Source of the DNA: VRUE01 sp963816785
GTDB lineage: Bacteria > Actinomycetota > Thermoleophilia > Solirubrobacterales > 70-9
DNA length: 64,000 nucleotides
Direction: 5' to 3'
Assembly (NCBI GenBank): GCA_963816785.1
Contig: CAWFLL010000004.1
Span: 806,001 to 870,000 of the forward strand
The translations under genes were made by a program, and so were the position numbers. Below the pieces are notes generated by a model that was not told the origin of the DNA, ran no database searches, and saw nothing but the letters and a program-made list of their open reading frames with translations. Of the stretch, positions 41,906-50,371 are shown in pieces (positions within the stretch are counted from its first letter, which is position 1; the number at the start of each line of letters is the position of its first letter).

Positions 41906-43384
41906 CTAATTCTGGCGCAACGTGGAGATGATGAGGGCGACAGCCGCGCAGAACGAGAAGGCCGCGGCGCCCAGCGCCCAGCCCGCGTTGACGTCGCTGA
42001 GGTAGTGGACGTCGAGATAGACGCGCGAGAGGCCGACAAGGGCGGTCAGCGCGATCCCGGCCGTGACCACGAGAGCCCCGCGGGCCATGCCCGGCCGCAG
42101 CCGCATCACGATCGTCACCGCCGCCCAGACGTAGAAGGTCGCATAGGCGGCGTGACCGCTGGGAAAAGACGAGCCTGAGGCGTCGACCAGGCCGCCCTCG
42201 GGACGAGGCCTATCCACCGCGGCCTTGATCTCATGCACCCCCGCATAGACGATCGCGATGCCGAAGACGAGGACGCCGAGCTCGGCCCAGCGCCGCCGCA
42301 GGGCAAGCAGGACCGCGCAGATCCCGGCCAGCGGGAAAACCAGCGCCGCGGAGCCGAGCGCGCTGATCGCCTTGGCGACGTCGATCAGCCAGCCGGTTCG
42401 CAGCGCCTCGGCGATATCCGCCGCGGTGACGTCGCCGGGCGTCGGCCCCGGGTCGCCACTGACGATCGAGATGTAGCCGAGGAGGACGAAGCCGCCGACC
42501 GCGAACACGGCCATCAGCGAGGTGAACTCGAGCCCGAAGGTCCCGCCCGGCGTCACCCGCGCCCAGAGGAACTGGAGCTGTGGCTGGAAGCGCCGCGCGA
42601 GGACGACGATCCAGCGGGTCGCCGAGTGAGCCTCCATCCAGCGCACGGCGGCACGCCTGTTCGCCTCGACCCGGAATCGCCGGTAGAGGTAGATCGAGCC
42701 GACGACGATGGCGATCAACGTCCCGAGCAGGAAGGCGCCGCGGCCCGCGTACTCGGCCGCGGTGTCGATGCTGCGCGAGAACAGGTAGCCGATCAGGATG
42801 TGGGCCGAAGACCAGATCCCGGTGCCGAGGATGCTGTAGGGGACGAAGGCCCGGTAGCGCATCCCGGAGCTGCCCGCGATGAACGGCGCCAGCGCCCGGA
42901 CGATGCCGACGAAGCGACCGATGAAGATCGTCTTGCCGCCGTGGCGCTCGAAGTAGTCCTCGACCTGCTCGAAGCGCTCGCGGCCGAGGCCGAAGCGGGG
43001 GCCGTTGCGAAGGACGAAATCGCGGCCGAGGCGGCGGCCGAGCAGGAAGCTGGTGGTGTCTCCCGCCCAGGCGGCAAACCAGGCGATCGCGATCAGGATG
43101 TAGACGTTGATCGCCCCCTGCCCGGCGACGGCGCCGCCGAGCAGCATCATCGTCTCCCCCGGGACGACGAGGCCGACGAAGGCGCCGGTCTCGGCGAAGG
43201 CGAAGACCCCTACGAGGAGGTAGGTCCAGGCGCCGAGCGCGTTGGAGACGTCTTCGAGCAGCTGCTGGAATTCGTCGTGGGGGACGACCCTGCTGATCAG
43301 GTAGTAGCCGGCGGCGATCGCAAGTGCGATCGCGACGACCACGATCCGGCGGCGACGGCGATCTTCAGGAAGCCTGAGTTCCAT
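41906..43384 (-). CDS. DedA / PAP2 phosphatase fusion membrane protein
   Basis: 492 residues joining two membrane domains. Residues 1-230 are DedA/SNARE-associated type (FVGLVVPGETMMLLGGAVAG, WAGDTTSFLLGRRLGRDFV, HGGKTIFIGRFVGIVRALAPFIAG split as usual). Residues 290-490 are a PAP2 phosphatase with all three motifs: KAAVDRPRP (K-x6-RP), SSFPSGHA, and SRVYLDVHYLSD (SR-x5-H-x3-D). DedA proteins flip phospholipids or polyprenyl phosphates, and PAP2 enzymes dephosphorylate such lipids, so the fusion suggests lipid-carrier recycling outside the membrane. It starts 20 bases inside the ispE end. Confidence 0.9.
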   Translation of the reverse strand: MELRLPEDRRRRRIVVVAIALAIAAGYYLISRVVPHDEFQQLLEDVSNALGAWTYLLVGVFAFAETGAFVGLVVPGETMMLLGGAVAGQGAINVYILIAIAWFAAWAGDTTSFLLGRRLGRDFVLRNGPRFGLGRERFEQVEDYFERHGGKTIFIGRFVGIVRALAPFIAGSSGMRYRAFVPYSILGTGIWSSAHILIGYLFSRSIDTAAEYAGRGAFLLGTLIAIVVGSIYLYRRFRVEANRRAAVRWMEAHSATRWIVVLARRFQPQLQFLWARVTPGGTFGLEFTSLMAVFAVGGFVLLGYISIVSGDPGPTPGDVTAADIAEALRTGWLIDVAKAISALGSAALVFPLAGICAVLLALRRRWAELGVLVFGIAIVYAGVHEIKAAVDRPRPEGGLVDASGSSFPSGHAAYATFYVWAAVTIVMRLRPGMARGALVVTAGIALTALVGLSRVYLDVHYLSDVNAGWALGAAAFSFCAAVALIISTLRQN

Positions 43385-44222
43385 GGGGGGGCGGGGCGCG
43401 GCCAGCTTCGCAGACGATCGCGTCGTCACGGTCGAGCCGCTCGGCGGCCCGCTCGGCCCCCGCCAGGTCCGCGCAGATGCCGACAGCGGTCGGGCCGGAG
43501 CCGGTGAGCAAAGCGTGCGCGACCCCGGCGCCCCGCAGGGCATCAAGTGCGTCGCCGATCTCCGGGCGAATGGCGCGCGCTGCCGGCTCGAGGTCGTTGA
43601 CGAGCAGCTCGGAATAGGAGAGCGGCGAGGCGCCGGCGCCGGCCGCCGCTCGCAGCCGGCCGGCGATCTCCTCGAGCTCGGCGGCGCCGCGCCCGAGGCC
43701 GATGCGGTCGGCCTCCGCGAACACCTGCGCAGTGCTCAGGCCTCCCCCGCCGGGAAGCAGGACGACCGCGTGCGACGATGGATCGGGCAGGCGCTCGACA
43801 TGCTCGCCCGCGCCTCGCACCAGCGAGAGCGCGGGGACGAGCTGCGAGGGGACATCTGCGCCCAGCTCGGCCGCGAGCGCTTCGAGGTCCCCGATCTTGC
43901 CGGCGGCGAGGCGGAGGACCGCCGCGGTGTCGGCGCTGCCGCCGCCGAGGCCGGCCGCGATCGGGATCCGCTTCTCGATCTCGACCCGCAGCGGCGGGCC
44001 GGTCCAGCCCCGCTCCCGCAGTCCCGAGAGCGCCCGCTCGGCGAGGTTCTCGCCGTCCTCGAGCCCCGGGCAGAAGACGGTGTCGCGCTCCGCCTCGGAG
44101 ACCCTGATCAAGTCGGCCAGCGACAGTGGCTCGAACAGGGAGCAGAGCTCGTGGAGGCCGTCCGGGCGGCGCGGCCCGAGGTAGAGGCAGAGGTTGAGCT
44201 TGGCGGGGGCGTGGATCACCAT
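43365..44222 (-). CDS. ispE: 4-diphosphocytidyl-2-C-methyl-D-erythritol kinase
   Basis: 285 residues of the GHMP kinase family. It phosphorylates CDP-methylerythritol in the MEP pathway of isoprenoid synthesis. APAKLNLCLYLGPRRPDGLHEL is the N-terminal substrate site (listed here as APAKLNLCLYLG and RPDGLHEL). The ATP loop is IPIAAGLGGGSADTAA, and the C-terminal GHMP motif is HALLTGSGPTAVGI. It lies 11 bases after rsmA in the conserved rsmA-ispE pair and overlaps the next gene by 20 bases. The isoprenoid product feeds the lipid carriers that the downstream DedA-PAP2 protein may handle. Confidence 0.95.
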   Translation of the reverse strand: MVIHAPAKLNLCLYLGPRRPDGLHELCSLFEPLSLADLIRVSEAERDTVFCPGLEDGENLAERALSGLRERGWTGPPLRVEIEKRIPIAAGLGGGSADTAAVLRLAAGKIGDLEALAAELGADVPSQLVPALSLVRGAGEHVERLPDPSSHAVVLLPGGGGLSTAQVFAEADRIGLGRGAAELEEIAGRLRAAAGAGASPLSYSELLVNDLEPAARAIRPEIGDALDALRGAGVAHALLTGSGPTAVGICADLAGAERAAERLDRDDAIVCEAGRAPPPHGTQAS

Positions 44223-44233
44223 CGCGACCGACC

Positions 44234-44998
44234 TCAGCCGGTGTCCCCCAGCTTCGCCGCGAGCGCCGCGAACTCCTCGGGCGTGAGCGCCTCGGCGCGG
44301 GCGTCGGCGGGGAGGCCGAGACTGGTCAGCCCCTCGCGCGCCGCCTCCAGCGAGCCGGGCCGGACGTGCTCGAGCGATCGGGGCAGGGACTTGCGCCGGT
44401 GGGCGAACGCGGCGCGAACCAGCTCCCGCGTGGCGCGATCCGCGCCGGGCCCCGTGCGGCGCAGGCCGAGGATCGCCGACTCGACCCGCGGGCGGGGCCG
44501 GAAGACGGCCGGGTCGACCGTGCGCAGCAGCCGCACATCGCAGGCGAGCTGGACGAGCACGCTCGGAGAGCCGTAGGTGCGGCTGCCGGGATCGGCCCGC
44601 AGACGGTCGGCGATCTCACGCTGGACCATCGCCGTCCACCGCGCCAGCGACGGCAGCTCCTCGATCGTGCGCAGGATCAGCGGGGTCGCGATCGAGTAGG
44701 GCAGGTTGGCGACGAGCGCCGTCGGCGGCGGGTCGAGGGCGGCGAGGTCGAGCCTGATCGCGTCGCCCCAGTGCAGATCGACATCGGGACGGTCGGCGAG
44801 CGCGGCGAGGGCCGGCTCGAGGCCGCGGTCGAGCTCGACAGCATGAACGTGAGCCGCCGACCCGGCGAGGCGCTCGGTGAGGACACCTTCGCCGGCGCCG
44901 ACCTCGAGGACGACGTCCTCGGGACGAAGCTCGGCGTCGCGGAGGATCGCATCAAGCAGGTTCCGGTCGGTGAGGAAGTTCTGGCCGAGCCTGACCAC
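44234..44998 (-). CDS. rsmA: 16S rRNA (adenine1518-N6/adenine1519-N6)-dimethyltransferase
   Basis: 254 residues. RLGQNFLTDRNLLDAIL is the typical N-terminus, motif I is VLEVGAGEGVLTERLAG, and the catalytic NLPYS motif is in ALVANLPYSIATPLI. The C-terminal FRPRPRVESAIL and FAHRRKSLPRSL are also conserved. It dimethylates two adenines near the 3' end of 16S rRNA. The start is GTG six bases after the tatD stop; an in-frame upstream extension lies inside tatD and has no family likeness. Confidence 0.95.
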   Translation of the reverse strand: MVRLGQNFLTDRNLLDAILRDAELRPEDVVLEVGAGEGVLTERLAGSAAHVHAVELDRGLEPALAALADRPDVDLHWGDAIRLDLAALDPPPTALVANLPYSIATPLILRTIEELPSLARWTAMVQREIADRLRADPGSRTYGSPSVLVQLACDVRLLRTVDPAVFRPRPRVESAILGLRRTGPGADRATRELVRAAFAHRRKSLPRSLEHVRPGSLEAAREGLTSLGLPADARAEALTPEEFAALAAKLGDTG

Positions 44999-45003
44999 GG
45001 CGG

Positions 45004-45771
45004 CTACCAGTCGAAGAGCGCGCGGGCGTTGGCCTCCACCGCCTGCTCCAGCTCCTCGTAGCTGACGCCGCGGACCTCGGCAACCGCTTCGGCGGTGGCG
45101 ACCACGTGCGCGGGCTCGTTCGGCTTTCCCCGTACGGGCTGAGGCGCCAGGTAGGGAGCGTCGGTCTCGACCAGGATCAGCTCGTCGGGGACCCTGGCCG
45201 CCGCCTCGCGCAGCGCGTCTGACGCGGGGAATGTGACGATCCCGGAGAAGGAGCAGTGCCAGCCGCGCTCGATCGCGTCCTCGACCCGCCACGGCGCGAG
45301 GAAGCAGTGGAGGATCACCTTCAGCCCGTCGGCGCCGGCGTCGAGGATCGAGAAGACGTCGTCCGTCGCGGTCGTCTCTCCCTCGGGATCGCGGGCATGG
45401 ATGACGACCGGCAGGTCATGGTCCCGGGCGATCTCGATCTGGGCCTCGAACGCCCTTCGCTGCTCGTCCGGCCCAGCGGTGTCGCGGTAGTAGTCGATGC
45501 CCGTCTCGCCGATCGCCCTGACCTTCTCGTGGGCGGCGAGGCGGGCGATCTCCTCGGCCCGGGCGTCGCCGAAGCCCCGGGCCGAGGTCGGGTGGCAGCC
45601 GACGGTCGCGAAGACGTCCTCGTTCCGCTCCGCCGCGCCGATCGCGTCGGCGTTCGCCTCCCCGCCGAGGCCGACGTTGAGCATCCGCCTGACCCCGGCC
45701 TCCCGGGCGCTCGCCACCACCTCGGCCTCCGGCCGCTCGCAGAGGAAGAGATGAGTGTGGGAGTCGATCAC
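45004..45771 (-). CDS. tatD: TatD-family metal-dependent hydrolase
   Basis: 255 residues of the TatD amidohydrolase family. It has DSHTHLF (metal His pair), GETGIDYYRD (Glu bridge), PVVIHARDPEGE, LKVILHCFLAPWRVE and LVETDAPYLAPQPVRGKPNEP. TatD enzymes act as 3'-5' DNases or D-aminoacyl-tRNA-type hydrolases. The gene is in its normal place before rsmA-ispE, but metG is separated from it by the oxidase gene on the opposite strand. Only 29 bases lie between its start and the short leader frame of that gene. Confidence 0.93.
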   Translation of the reverse strand: MIDSHTHLFLCERPEAEVVASAREAGVRRMLNVGLGGEANADAIGAAERNEDVFATVGCHPTSARGFGDARAEEIARLAAHEKVRAIGETGIDYYRDTAGPDEQRRAFEAQIEIARDHDLPVVIHARDPEGETTATDDVFSILDAGADGLKVILHCFLAPWRVEDAIERGWHCSFSGIVTFPASDALREAAARVPDELILVETDAPYLAPQPVRGKPNEPAHVVATAEAVAEVRGVSYEELEQAVEANARALFDW

Positions 45772-45788
45772 GGAAACCAGTCTATGAA

Positions 45789-45794
45789 TAGCCT
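45789..45794 (+). promoter_or_regulatory. Candidate -10 element for the hydroxy-acid oxidase leader transcript
   Basis: TAGCCT lies 6 bases before the ATG of the leader frame at 45801, a spacing that would place the transcript start at or next to the ATG. It lies in the 29-base gap to the divergent tatD gene. No clear -35 box is seen. Confidence 0.4.
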
Positions 45795-45800
45795 TGCGCC

Positions 45801-45869
45801 ATGAGCGCGGAGCGAGCAGGCGTCGAAATCTGGCTCTGGGCGCCGCGAGCGAAGCGCGAGGATTTGTGA
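45801..45869 (+). CDS. Conserved 22-codon leader frame (MSAERA family, copy C)
   Basis: This frame starts MSAERA, keeps V8, W11, R16-A17-K18 and L22, and has Trp at 13 where copies A and B have Phe. Its TGA overlaps the oxidase ATG (TGATG), exactly as in copy A. A GAGG six bases before that ATG may help re-initiation. The element is on the opposite strand from the other copies, yet it keeps the same relation to its downstream gene, which argues against chance placement. The distance to the divergent tatD gene leaves little room for any other promoter. Confidence 0.5.
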   Translation: MSAERAGVEIWLWAPRAKREDL

Positions 45870-47023
45870 TGCCCGACCCCGCCGACTACTACCGCGAGAT
45901 CTACGCCCGCGGGCTGGCGGACGAGGTCCCGTCGATCCCGGTCTCGATCGCGGAGCTGGAGCGGCGCGCGGCCGATGCGATGGAGGAGAGGGCCGCGGCA
46001 TACGTCTTCGCCGGCGCCGGCGCCGAGGACACGATGGACGCCAACCGCGCCGCCTTCGCGCGCCGGCGCCTGGTTCCGAGGATGCTCCGCGACGTCGCCG
46101 AGCGGGACCTCTCGACGACGCTGCTCGGCACCAAGATGCCGGCGCCCCTGATGCTGGCGCCGATCGGCGTGCAGAAGATCGTCCACGAGGAGGGCGAGCT
46201 GGCGACGGCGCGGGCCGCGGCGGCCCTCGGCGTGCCGATGGTGGCGAGCACGACCTCGCACTACAGCCTCGAGGAGATCGCCGAGGCCGGCGGGGATGGG
46301 CCGCGCTGGTTCCAGCTCTACTGGCCCGCCGACAGCCGCCTGGTCGAGAGCTTCGTTGGACGGGCCGAAGCGGCCGGATACGGCGCGATCGTCGTCACCG
46401 TCGACACCTTCATCCCCGGCTGGAAGCCGCGCGACCTGCAGCAGGCATGGCTCCCGTTCCTGCAGGGGATGGGAAACGCGAATTTCTTCCAGGACCCCGT
46501 CTTCCGCGCTGACCTCGAGCGGGCCCCGGAGGAGGATCTCGTCGCCGCGACCGGCCACTTCCTCAGCGTCTACGTCAACCCTTCGCTGACCTGGGAGGAC
46601 CTTGGATGGCTGCGCGAGCTGACCGAGCTTCCGATCCTCGTCAAGGGCATCCAGCACGTCGACGACGCCCGCGAGGCGGCTGCCCGCGGCCTCGACGGGA
46701 TCGTCGTCTCCAACCACGGGGGCCGTCAGGTCGACGGCGCGATCGCCTCGCTCGACGCGCTGCCCAGCATCGCCGAGGCGGTCGGAGACGATCTGACGGT
46801 CCTCTTCGACAGCGGCATCCGCAGCGGCAGCGACGTGCTGAAGGCGCTCGCCCTCGGCGCCGACGCCGTCCTCCTCGGCCGTCCCTACGTCTGGGGCCTC
46901 GCCCTCGAGGGCCAGCAGGGCGTCGAAACGGTTCTGAAGATGATCCTCGCCGACCTCGACCTGACGATGGCCCTCTGCGGCTACACCGACCCTGGCCAGC
47001 TCGGCCCCGACTCCCTCGCCTAG
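45869..47023 (+). CDS. FMN-dependent alpha-hydroxy-acid oxidizing protein (lactate monooxygenase/oxidase-like)
   Basis: 384 residues of the FMN-dependent hydroxy-acid dehydrogenase family. MLAPIGVQKIVHEEGE and STTSHYSLEEIAEA lie in the FMN barrel. WFQLYW, ITVDTFIPGWKPRD-like segments (VVTVDTFIPGW), the active-site SNHGGRQ with its catalytic His and Arg, DSGIRSGSDVLKALALGADAV and GRPYVWGL are complete. The length and the GVQK variant recall lactate 2-monooxygenase more than glycolate oxidase; the substrate is inferred. The gene lies between metG and tatD on the opposite strand. Its stop shares the CTAG tetranucleotide with the metG stop. Confidence 0.88.
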   Translation: MPDPADYYREIYARGLADEVPSIPVSIAELERRAADAMEERAAAYVFAGAGAEDTMDANRAAFARRRLVPRMLRDVAERDLSTTLLGTKMPAPLMLAPIGVQKIVHEEGELATARAAAALGVPMVASTTSHYSLEEIAEAGGDGPRWFQLYWPADSRLVESFVGRAEAAGYGAIVVTVDTFIPGWKPRDLQQAWLPFLQGMGNANFFQDPVFRADLERAPEEDLVAATGHFLSVYVNPSLTWEDLGWLRELTELPILVKGIQHVDDAREAAARGLDGIVVSNHGGRQVDGAIASLDALPSIAEAVGDDLTVLFDSGIRSGSDVLKALALGADAVLLGRPYVWGLALEGQQGVETVLKMILADLDLTMALCGYTDPGQLGPDSLA

Positions 47024-48537
47024 CCCTCCGCCTCGATCTTCGGGAACAGGGGCGGCACCCGCTCGACCCGCTGGCCGCCGGGGCGGGAGCCCAGCTCGGC
47101 GAGGGCGCGCGAGTCCTCCCCCAGCGTTCCGAGCAACCGCTCGGCGGTCTGTGGCAGGTAGGGAGAGAGCAGCAAGGTGGTGACCCGCAGGCCCTCCGCG
47201 AGGTTGTAGAGGACTTCATCGAGGCGCTCGGGATCGGCCTCGTCCTTGGCCAGCACCCACGGCCGCGTCTCCTCGACGTAGCGGTTGAGGCGCCGGACCA
47301 AGGCCCAGGCCTCCTCCAGCGCCTGCGTCAGCTCGGCCCGGTCGAGAAGCTCGCTGAAGCGCTCGAGCACGCCTTCGAAGTCCTCCTCGAGGACGGCATC
47401 GACGGCGGCGACGGGTACCACCCCGTCGCGGTAGCGCTCGATCATCGCCAGCACCCGGCTGGCCAGGTTGCCGAAGTCGTTCGCCAGCTCGGTCTCGTAG
47501 CGAGCCTCGAAGCCGGCCGTCGAGATCGAGCCGTCCTGGCCGAAGCTGACCTCGCGGAAGCAGTAGAACCGCAGCGCGTCGGCCCCGAAGCGCTCGATCA
47601 CCGCGAACGGATCGAGGACGTTGCCCAGCGACTTCGACATCTTCCTCTCGCCCATCAGCAGGAAGCCGTGGATCGCCATCCGCCGCGGGGGCTCGAGGTC
47701 GGCCGCCCACAGCAGCGCCGGCCAGATCACGGCGTGGAACTTGAGGATGTCCTTCGCCATCAGCTGCATGTCGGCCGGCCAGAAGCGGTCGCTGAGGTCC
47801 TCCCCGTCGCGGGCGAACATCAGCGCGGTGACGTAGTTGAGCAGGGCGTCGAACCACACGTACATGCGCTGCTCGGGGTCCCAGGGCAGCCTCATCCCCC
47901 ACTGCAGCTTCGGCCGCGAGAGCGAGACGTCCTCGAGGCCCTGCTTGATGAACGAGACCGCCTCGTTGCGGCGGAACTCGGGGACGACGAAGTCCGGCCG
48001 TTCCTCGTACAGGCCTTCGAGCTGGGCCTGGAAGGGGGAGAGGCGAAAGAACCAGTTCTCCTCGCGCTGGCGCTCGAGCGTGATCTCGTGGATCGGGCAG
48101 GTCTGCCCTGGCCCCAGCTCCCGCTCCGTTTTGAAGTCGGCGCAGCGGGGGCAGTACCAGCCTTCGTAGATGCCTTTGTCGACCCAGCCGTTGTCGTAGA
48201 CCCGCTGCATGATCTCGGCGACCTTCTCGGCGTGGCGGGGGTCCGAGGTGCGGATGAAGAAGTCGTTGGTCGCGTCGATGATCGGCATCAGCTCCTGGAA
48301 CTTCGCGGCGTTGCGGTCGGCCAGCTCCTGCGGGGTCACCCCCTCCCGTTCGGCTGCCGTCTCGATCGGCTCGCCGTGCTCGTCGGTCCCGGTCAGGAAG
48401 AAGACGTCCCGGCCGCGCTGGCGCATGTGGCGGGCGAGGATGTCGGCGGCCATCGTCGAGTAGGCGTGGCCGAGATGCGGCTCGGCGTTGACGTAGTAGA
48501 TCGGGGTTGTGACGTAGTAAGTCGAGTTGTCGCTCAT
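47020..48537 (-). CDS. metG: Methionyl-tRNA synthetase
   Basis: 505 residues, class I. The HIGH motif is HLGH in NAEPHLGHAYST, and KMSKS is present in GERKMSKSLGNVLDP. A connective-peptide zinc knuckle (CPRCADF, then CPIHE) and the anticodon helix bundle (ASRVLAMIERYRDG) follow. The C-terminal EMAP-like domain is absent, which is normal for this shorter form. The ATG overlaps the rsmI stop (ATGA). Its own stop and that of the convergent oxidase gene share CTAG at 47020-47023. Confidence 0.96.
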   Translation of the reverse strand: MSDNSTYYVTTPIYYVNAEPHLGHAYSTMAADILARHMRQRGRDVFFLTGTDEHGEPIETAAEREGVTPQELADRNAAKFQELMPIIDATNDFFIRTSDPRHAEKVAEIMQRVYDNGWVDKGIYEGWYCPRCADFKTERELGPGQTCPIHEITLERQREENWFFRLSPFQAQLEGLYEERPDFVVPEFRRNEAVSFIKQGLEDVSLSRPKLQWGMRLPWDPEQRMYVWFDALLNYVTALMFARDGEDLSDRFWPADMQLMAKDILKFHAVIWPALLWAADLEPPRRMAIHGFLLMGERKMSKSLGNVLDPFAVIERFGADALRFYCFREVSFGQDGSISTAGFEARYETELANDFGNLASRVLAMIERYRDGVVPVAAVDAVLEEDFEGVLERFSELLDRAELTQALEEAWALVRRLNRYVEETRPWVLAKDEADPERLDEVLYNLAEGLRVTTLLLSPYLPQTAERLLGTLGEDSRALAELGSRPGGQRVERVPPLFPKIEAEG

Positions 48538-49361
48538 TGTCTGGGCTCCCTGCCGGTCAACGCACGGTAGAGGTCGTTGGCGCGGGTGCCGGTCAGGGCG
48601 GCGACGACGCTGGCCGCGGCCCGCGGGCGCGCGCCCGACTGAACCAGGTGGCGCAGGGCGTCGACTGCGAAGCCGACGTCGCGGTCGTGGTCCTCAGAGG
48701 AGGCCGGCCCGATCACCAGCACGATCTCGCCCTTGACATCGCCGCGAAAGCGCCGCGCCAGCTCCGCCAGCGAGCCGCGCGAGACCTCCTCGTGCATCTT
48801 GGTCATCTCCCGGCAGACGGCGGCCGGGCGGTCGGGGGCGATCGCCGCCAGTGCCGCCAGCGACTCTCCGACCCGGCGCGGCGACTCGAAGGCGACGACC
48901 GTCTCCGCCGAGCGCAGGACGCGCTCCATCTCCCCCGCGCGCTTCGGCAGGAACCCCTCGAAGCGCCAGCGGTCGGTCGGCAGGCCGGAGGCGACCAGCG
49001 CCACGGGCACCACCGAGGGGCCCGGCAGGACGGTCACCTCGAGGCTGCGTTCGATGCAGCGCCTGACCAGCCTGAAGCCCGGGTCCGAGATCGCCGGCAT
49101 CCCCGCGTCGGAGACGAGAACAACCGTGTCGCCGCGCTCGATCCGCTGCGCCAGCTCGGTCGCCCGCGAGGCTTCGTTCCCCTCGTGGTTGGAGACCAGC
49201 GGTGGCGCCGGCCGGATCCCGAGCTTGTCGAGGAGCGCCCCGGTGCGCCGGGTGTCCTCGCAGGCGATGTAGTCGGCGGCGACGAGGGCGTCGCGCGCCC
49301 GGAGCGTGATGTCGTCGAGGTTTCCGATCGGGGTCGGGCAGACGATCAGCGAGCCCGGCAT
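48534..49361 (-). CDS. rsmI: 16S rRNA (cytidine1402-2'-O)-methyltransferase
   Basis: 275 residues of the tetrapyrrole-methylase fold. The N-terminus LIVCPTPIGNLDDITLRA, LVSNHEGNEASRA, LVSDAGMPAISDPG and VLPGPSVVPVALVASGLP, with FEGFLPKR, are RsmI marks. It methylates the ribose of C1402 in the ribosomal decoding site. It is joined by TGATG to the upstream kinase gene and by ATGA to metG, a tight three-gene unit; rsmI next to metG is common in actinobacteria. Confidence 0.95.
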   Translation of the reverse strand: MPGSLIVCPTPIGNLDDITLRARDALVAADYIACEDTRRTGALLDKLGIRPAPPLVSNHEGNEASRATELAQRIERGDTVVLVSDAGMPAISDPGFRLVRRCIERSLEVTVLPGPSVVPVALVASGLPTDRWRFEGFLPKRAGEMERVLRSAETVVAFESPRRVGESLAALAAIAPDRPAAVCREMTKMHEEVSRGSLAELARRFRGDVKGEIVLVIGPASSEDHDRDVGFAVDALRHLVQSGARPRAAASVVAALTGTRANDLYRALTGREPRQ

Positions 49362-50323
49362 CAGCCCCCGCCCCGCTCCAGTTCGATCCGGGCCATCGCC
49401 GCCGCCCCGATCATCCCCGCGTCCTCGCCGAGCTCGGCGACGACCACCGGCGTTCGGTTCATCGGCCGCAGCGCGCGGGCAGCCAGCTCGCGGCGGGCCG
49501 GCTCGAGCAGCAGGTCACCGGCAGCGATCACGCCGCCGCCGATCACGATCACTTCCGGCTCGAAGATGTTGGCGAGCCCGGCGAGCCCGATGCCGAGCCG
49601 GGTGCCGATCAGATCGAAGACGCCGCTCGCGGTCGCGTCGCCGGATTGCGCCGCCTCGGTCACCAGCCTGCCGTCGATCGCGTGGCCTTCGGCGAGCAGC
49701 GAGCCCAGCGCCGAGTCCGGATCCCGTTCCGCCGCCGCTCGGCCTTCGCGGCCGATCGCGGTCCCGGAGGCGAGCGTCTCGAAGCAGCCGCGGTTCGGGC
49801 AGTTCCCCTGGCAGCGGGGGCCGTCGATCTCGATCGTGAAGTGCCCGAGCTCGGCCCCCGCCCCGGTGGCGCCGCGGTAGGGCTCGCCGCCCAGGATCAG
49901 GCCGCCACCGATCCCGGTCCCGATCGTCAGCATCACCACGTTGCTCGCGCCCTTCGCGGCTCCGAACAGGAACTCGGCCAGCGCTGCGACGTTGGCATCG
50001 TTGTCGAGGAAGGCCGGCAGGCCGGTCCGCGCCGCGACCAGGTCGCGCAGGGGCAGGTCCTCGATCGGGAGGTTGACCGCCGAGACCGCGACGCCGCGCT
50101 CGCGGTCGATCGTCGCCGGGACCCCCATCCCGATCGCCCCGACGCCGGCCCGCTCCTCCCGCGCCTCTCCCACCTCGCGCACGAGCAGCTCGACGAGCTC
50201 CTCCTCGGTCTGGCCGGTCGAGCGCTCGCGGCTCTCCCAGAGCACCTCGGGCCCGTCGTCGAGGACCCCGACGAGCATCTTGGTCCCGCCCAGATCGACG
50301 CCTATCGATTCGGCGGGGCTCAT
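49361..50323 (-). CDS. ROK-family sugar kinase (glucokinase-like)
   Basis: 320 residues. The phosphate loop is VDLGGTKMLVGV, the sugar-binding FLDNDANVAALAEF and MLTIGTGIGGGLIL are present, and the ROK zinc-type motif appears as CQGNCPNRGCFETLASG. The C-terminal VIVIGGGVIAAGDLLL closes the fold. The enzyme probably phosphorylates glucose in the cytoplasm; N-acetyl sugars are an alternative. The ATG follows a divergent LCP gene by 48 bases. The stop overlaps the rsmI ATG. Confidence 0.9.
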   Translation of the reverse strand: MSPAESIGVDLGGTKMLVGVLDDGPEVLWESRERSTGQTEEELVELLVREVGEAREERAGVGAIGMGVPATIDRERGVAVSAVNLPIEDLPLRDLVAARTGLPAFLDNDANVAALAEFLFGAAKGASNVVMLTIGTGIGGGLILGGEPYRGATGAGAELGHFTIEIDGPRCQGNCPNRGCFETLASGTAIGREGRAAAERDPDSALGSLLAEGHAIDGRLVTEAAQSGDATASGVFDLIGTRLGIGLAGLANIFEPEVIVIGGGVIAAGDLLLEPARRELAARALRPMNRTPVVVAELGEDAGMIGAAAMARIELERGGG

Positions 50324-50371
50324 CTCTTTCGGCAGGCGACCGCGGGCATCGGCATCATTCCTAAGCCTTTC

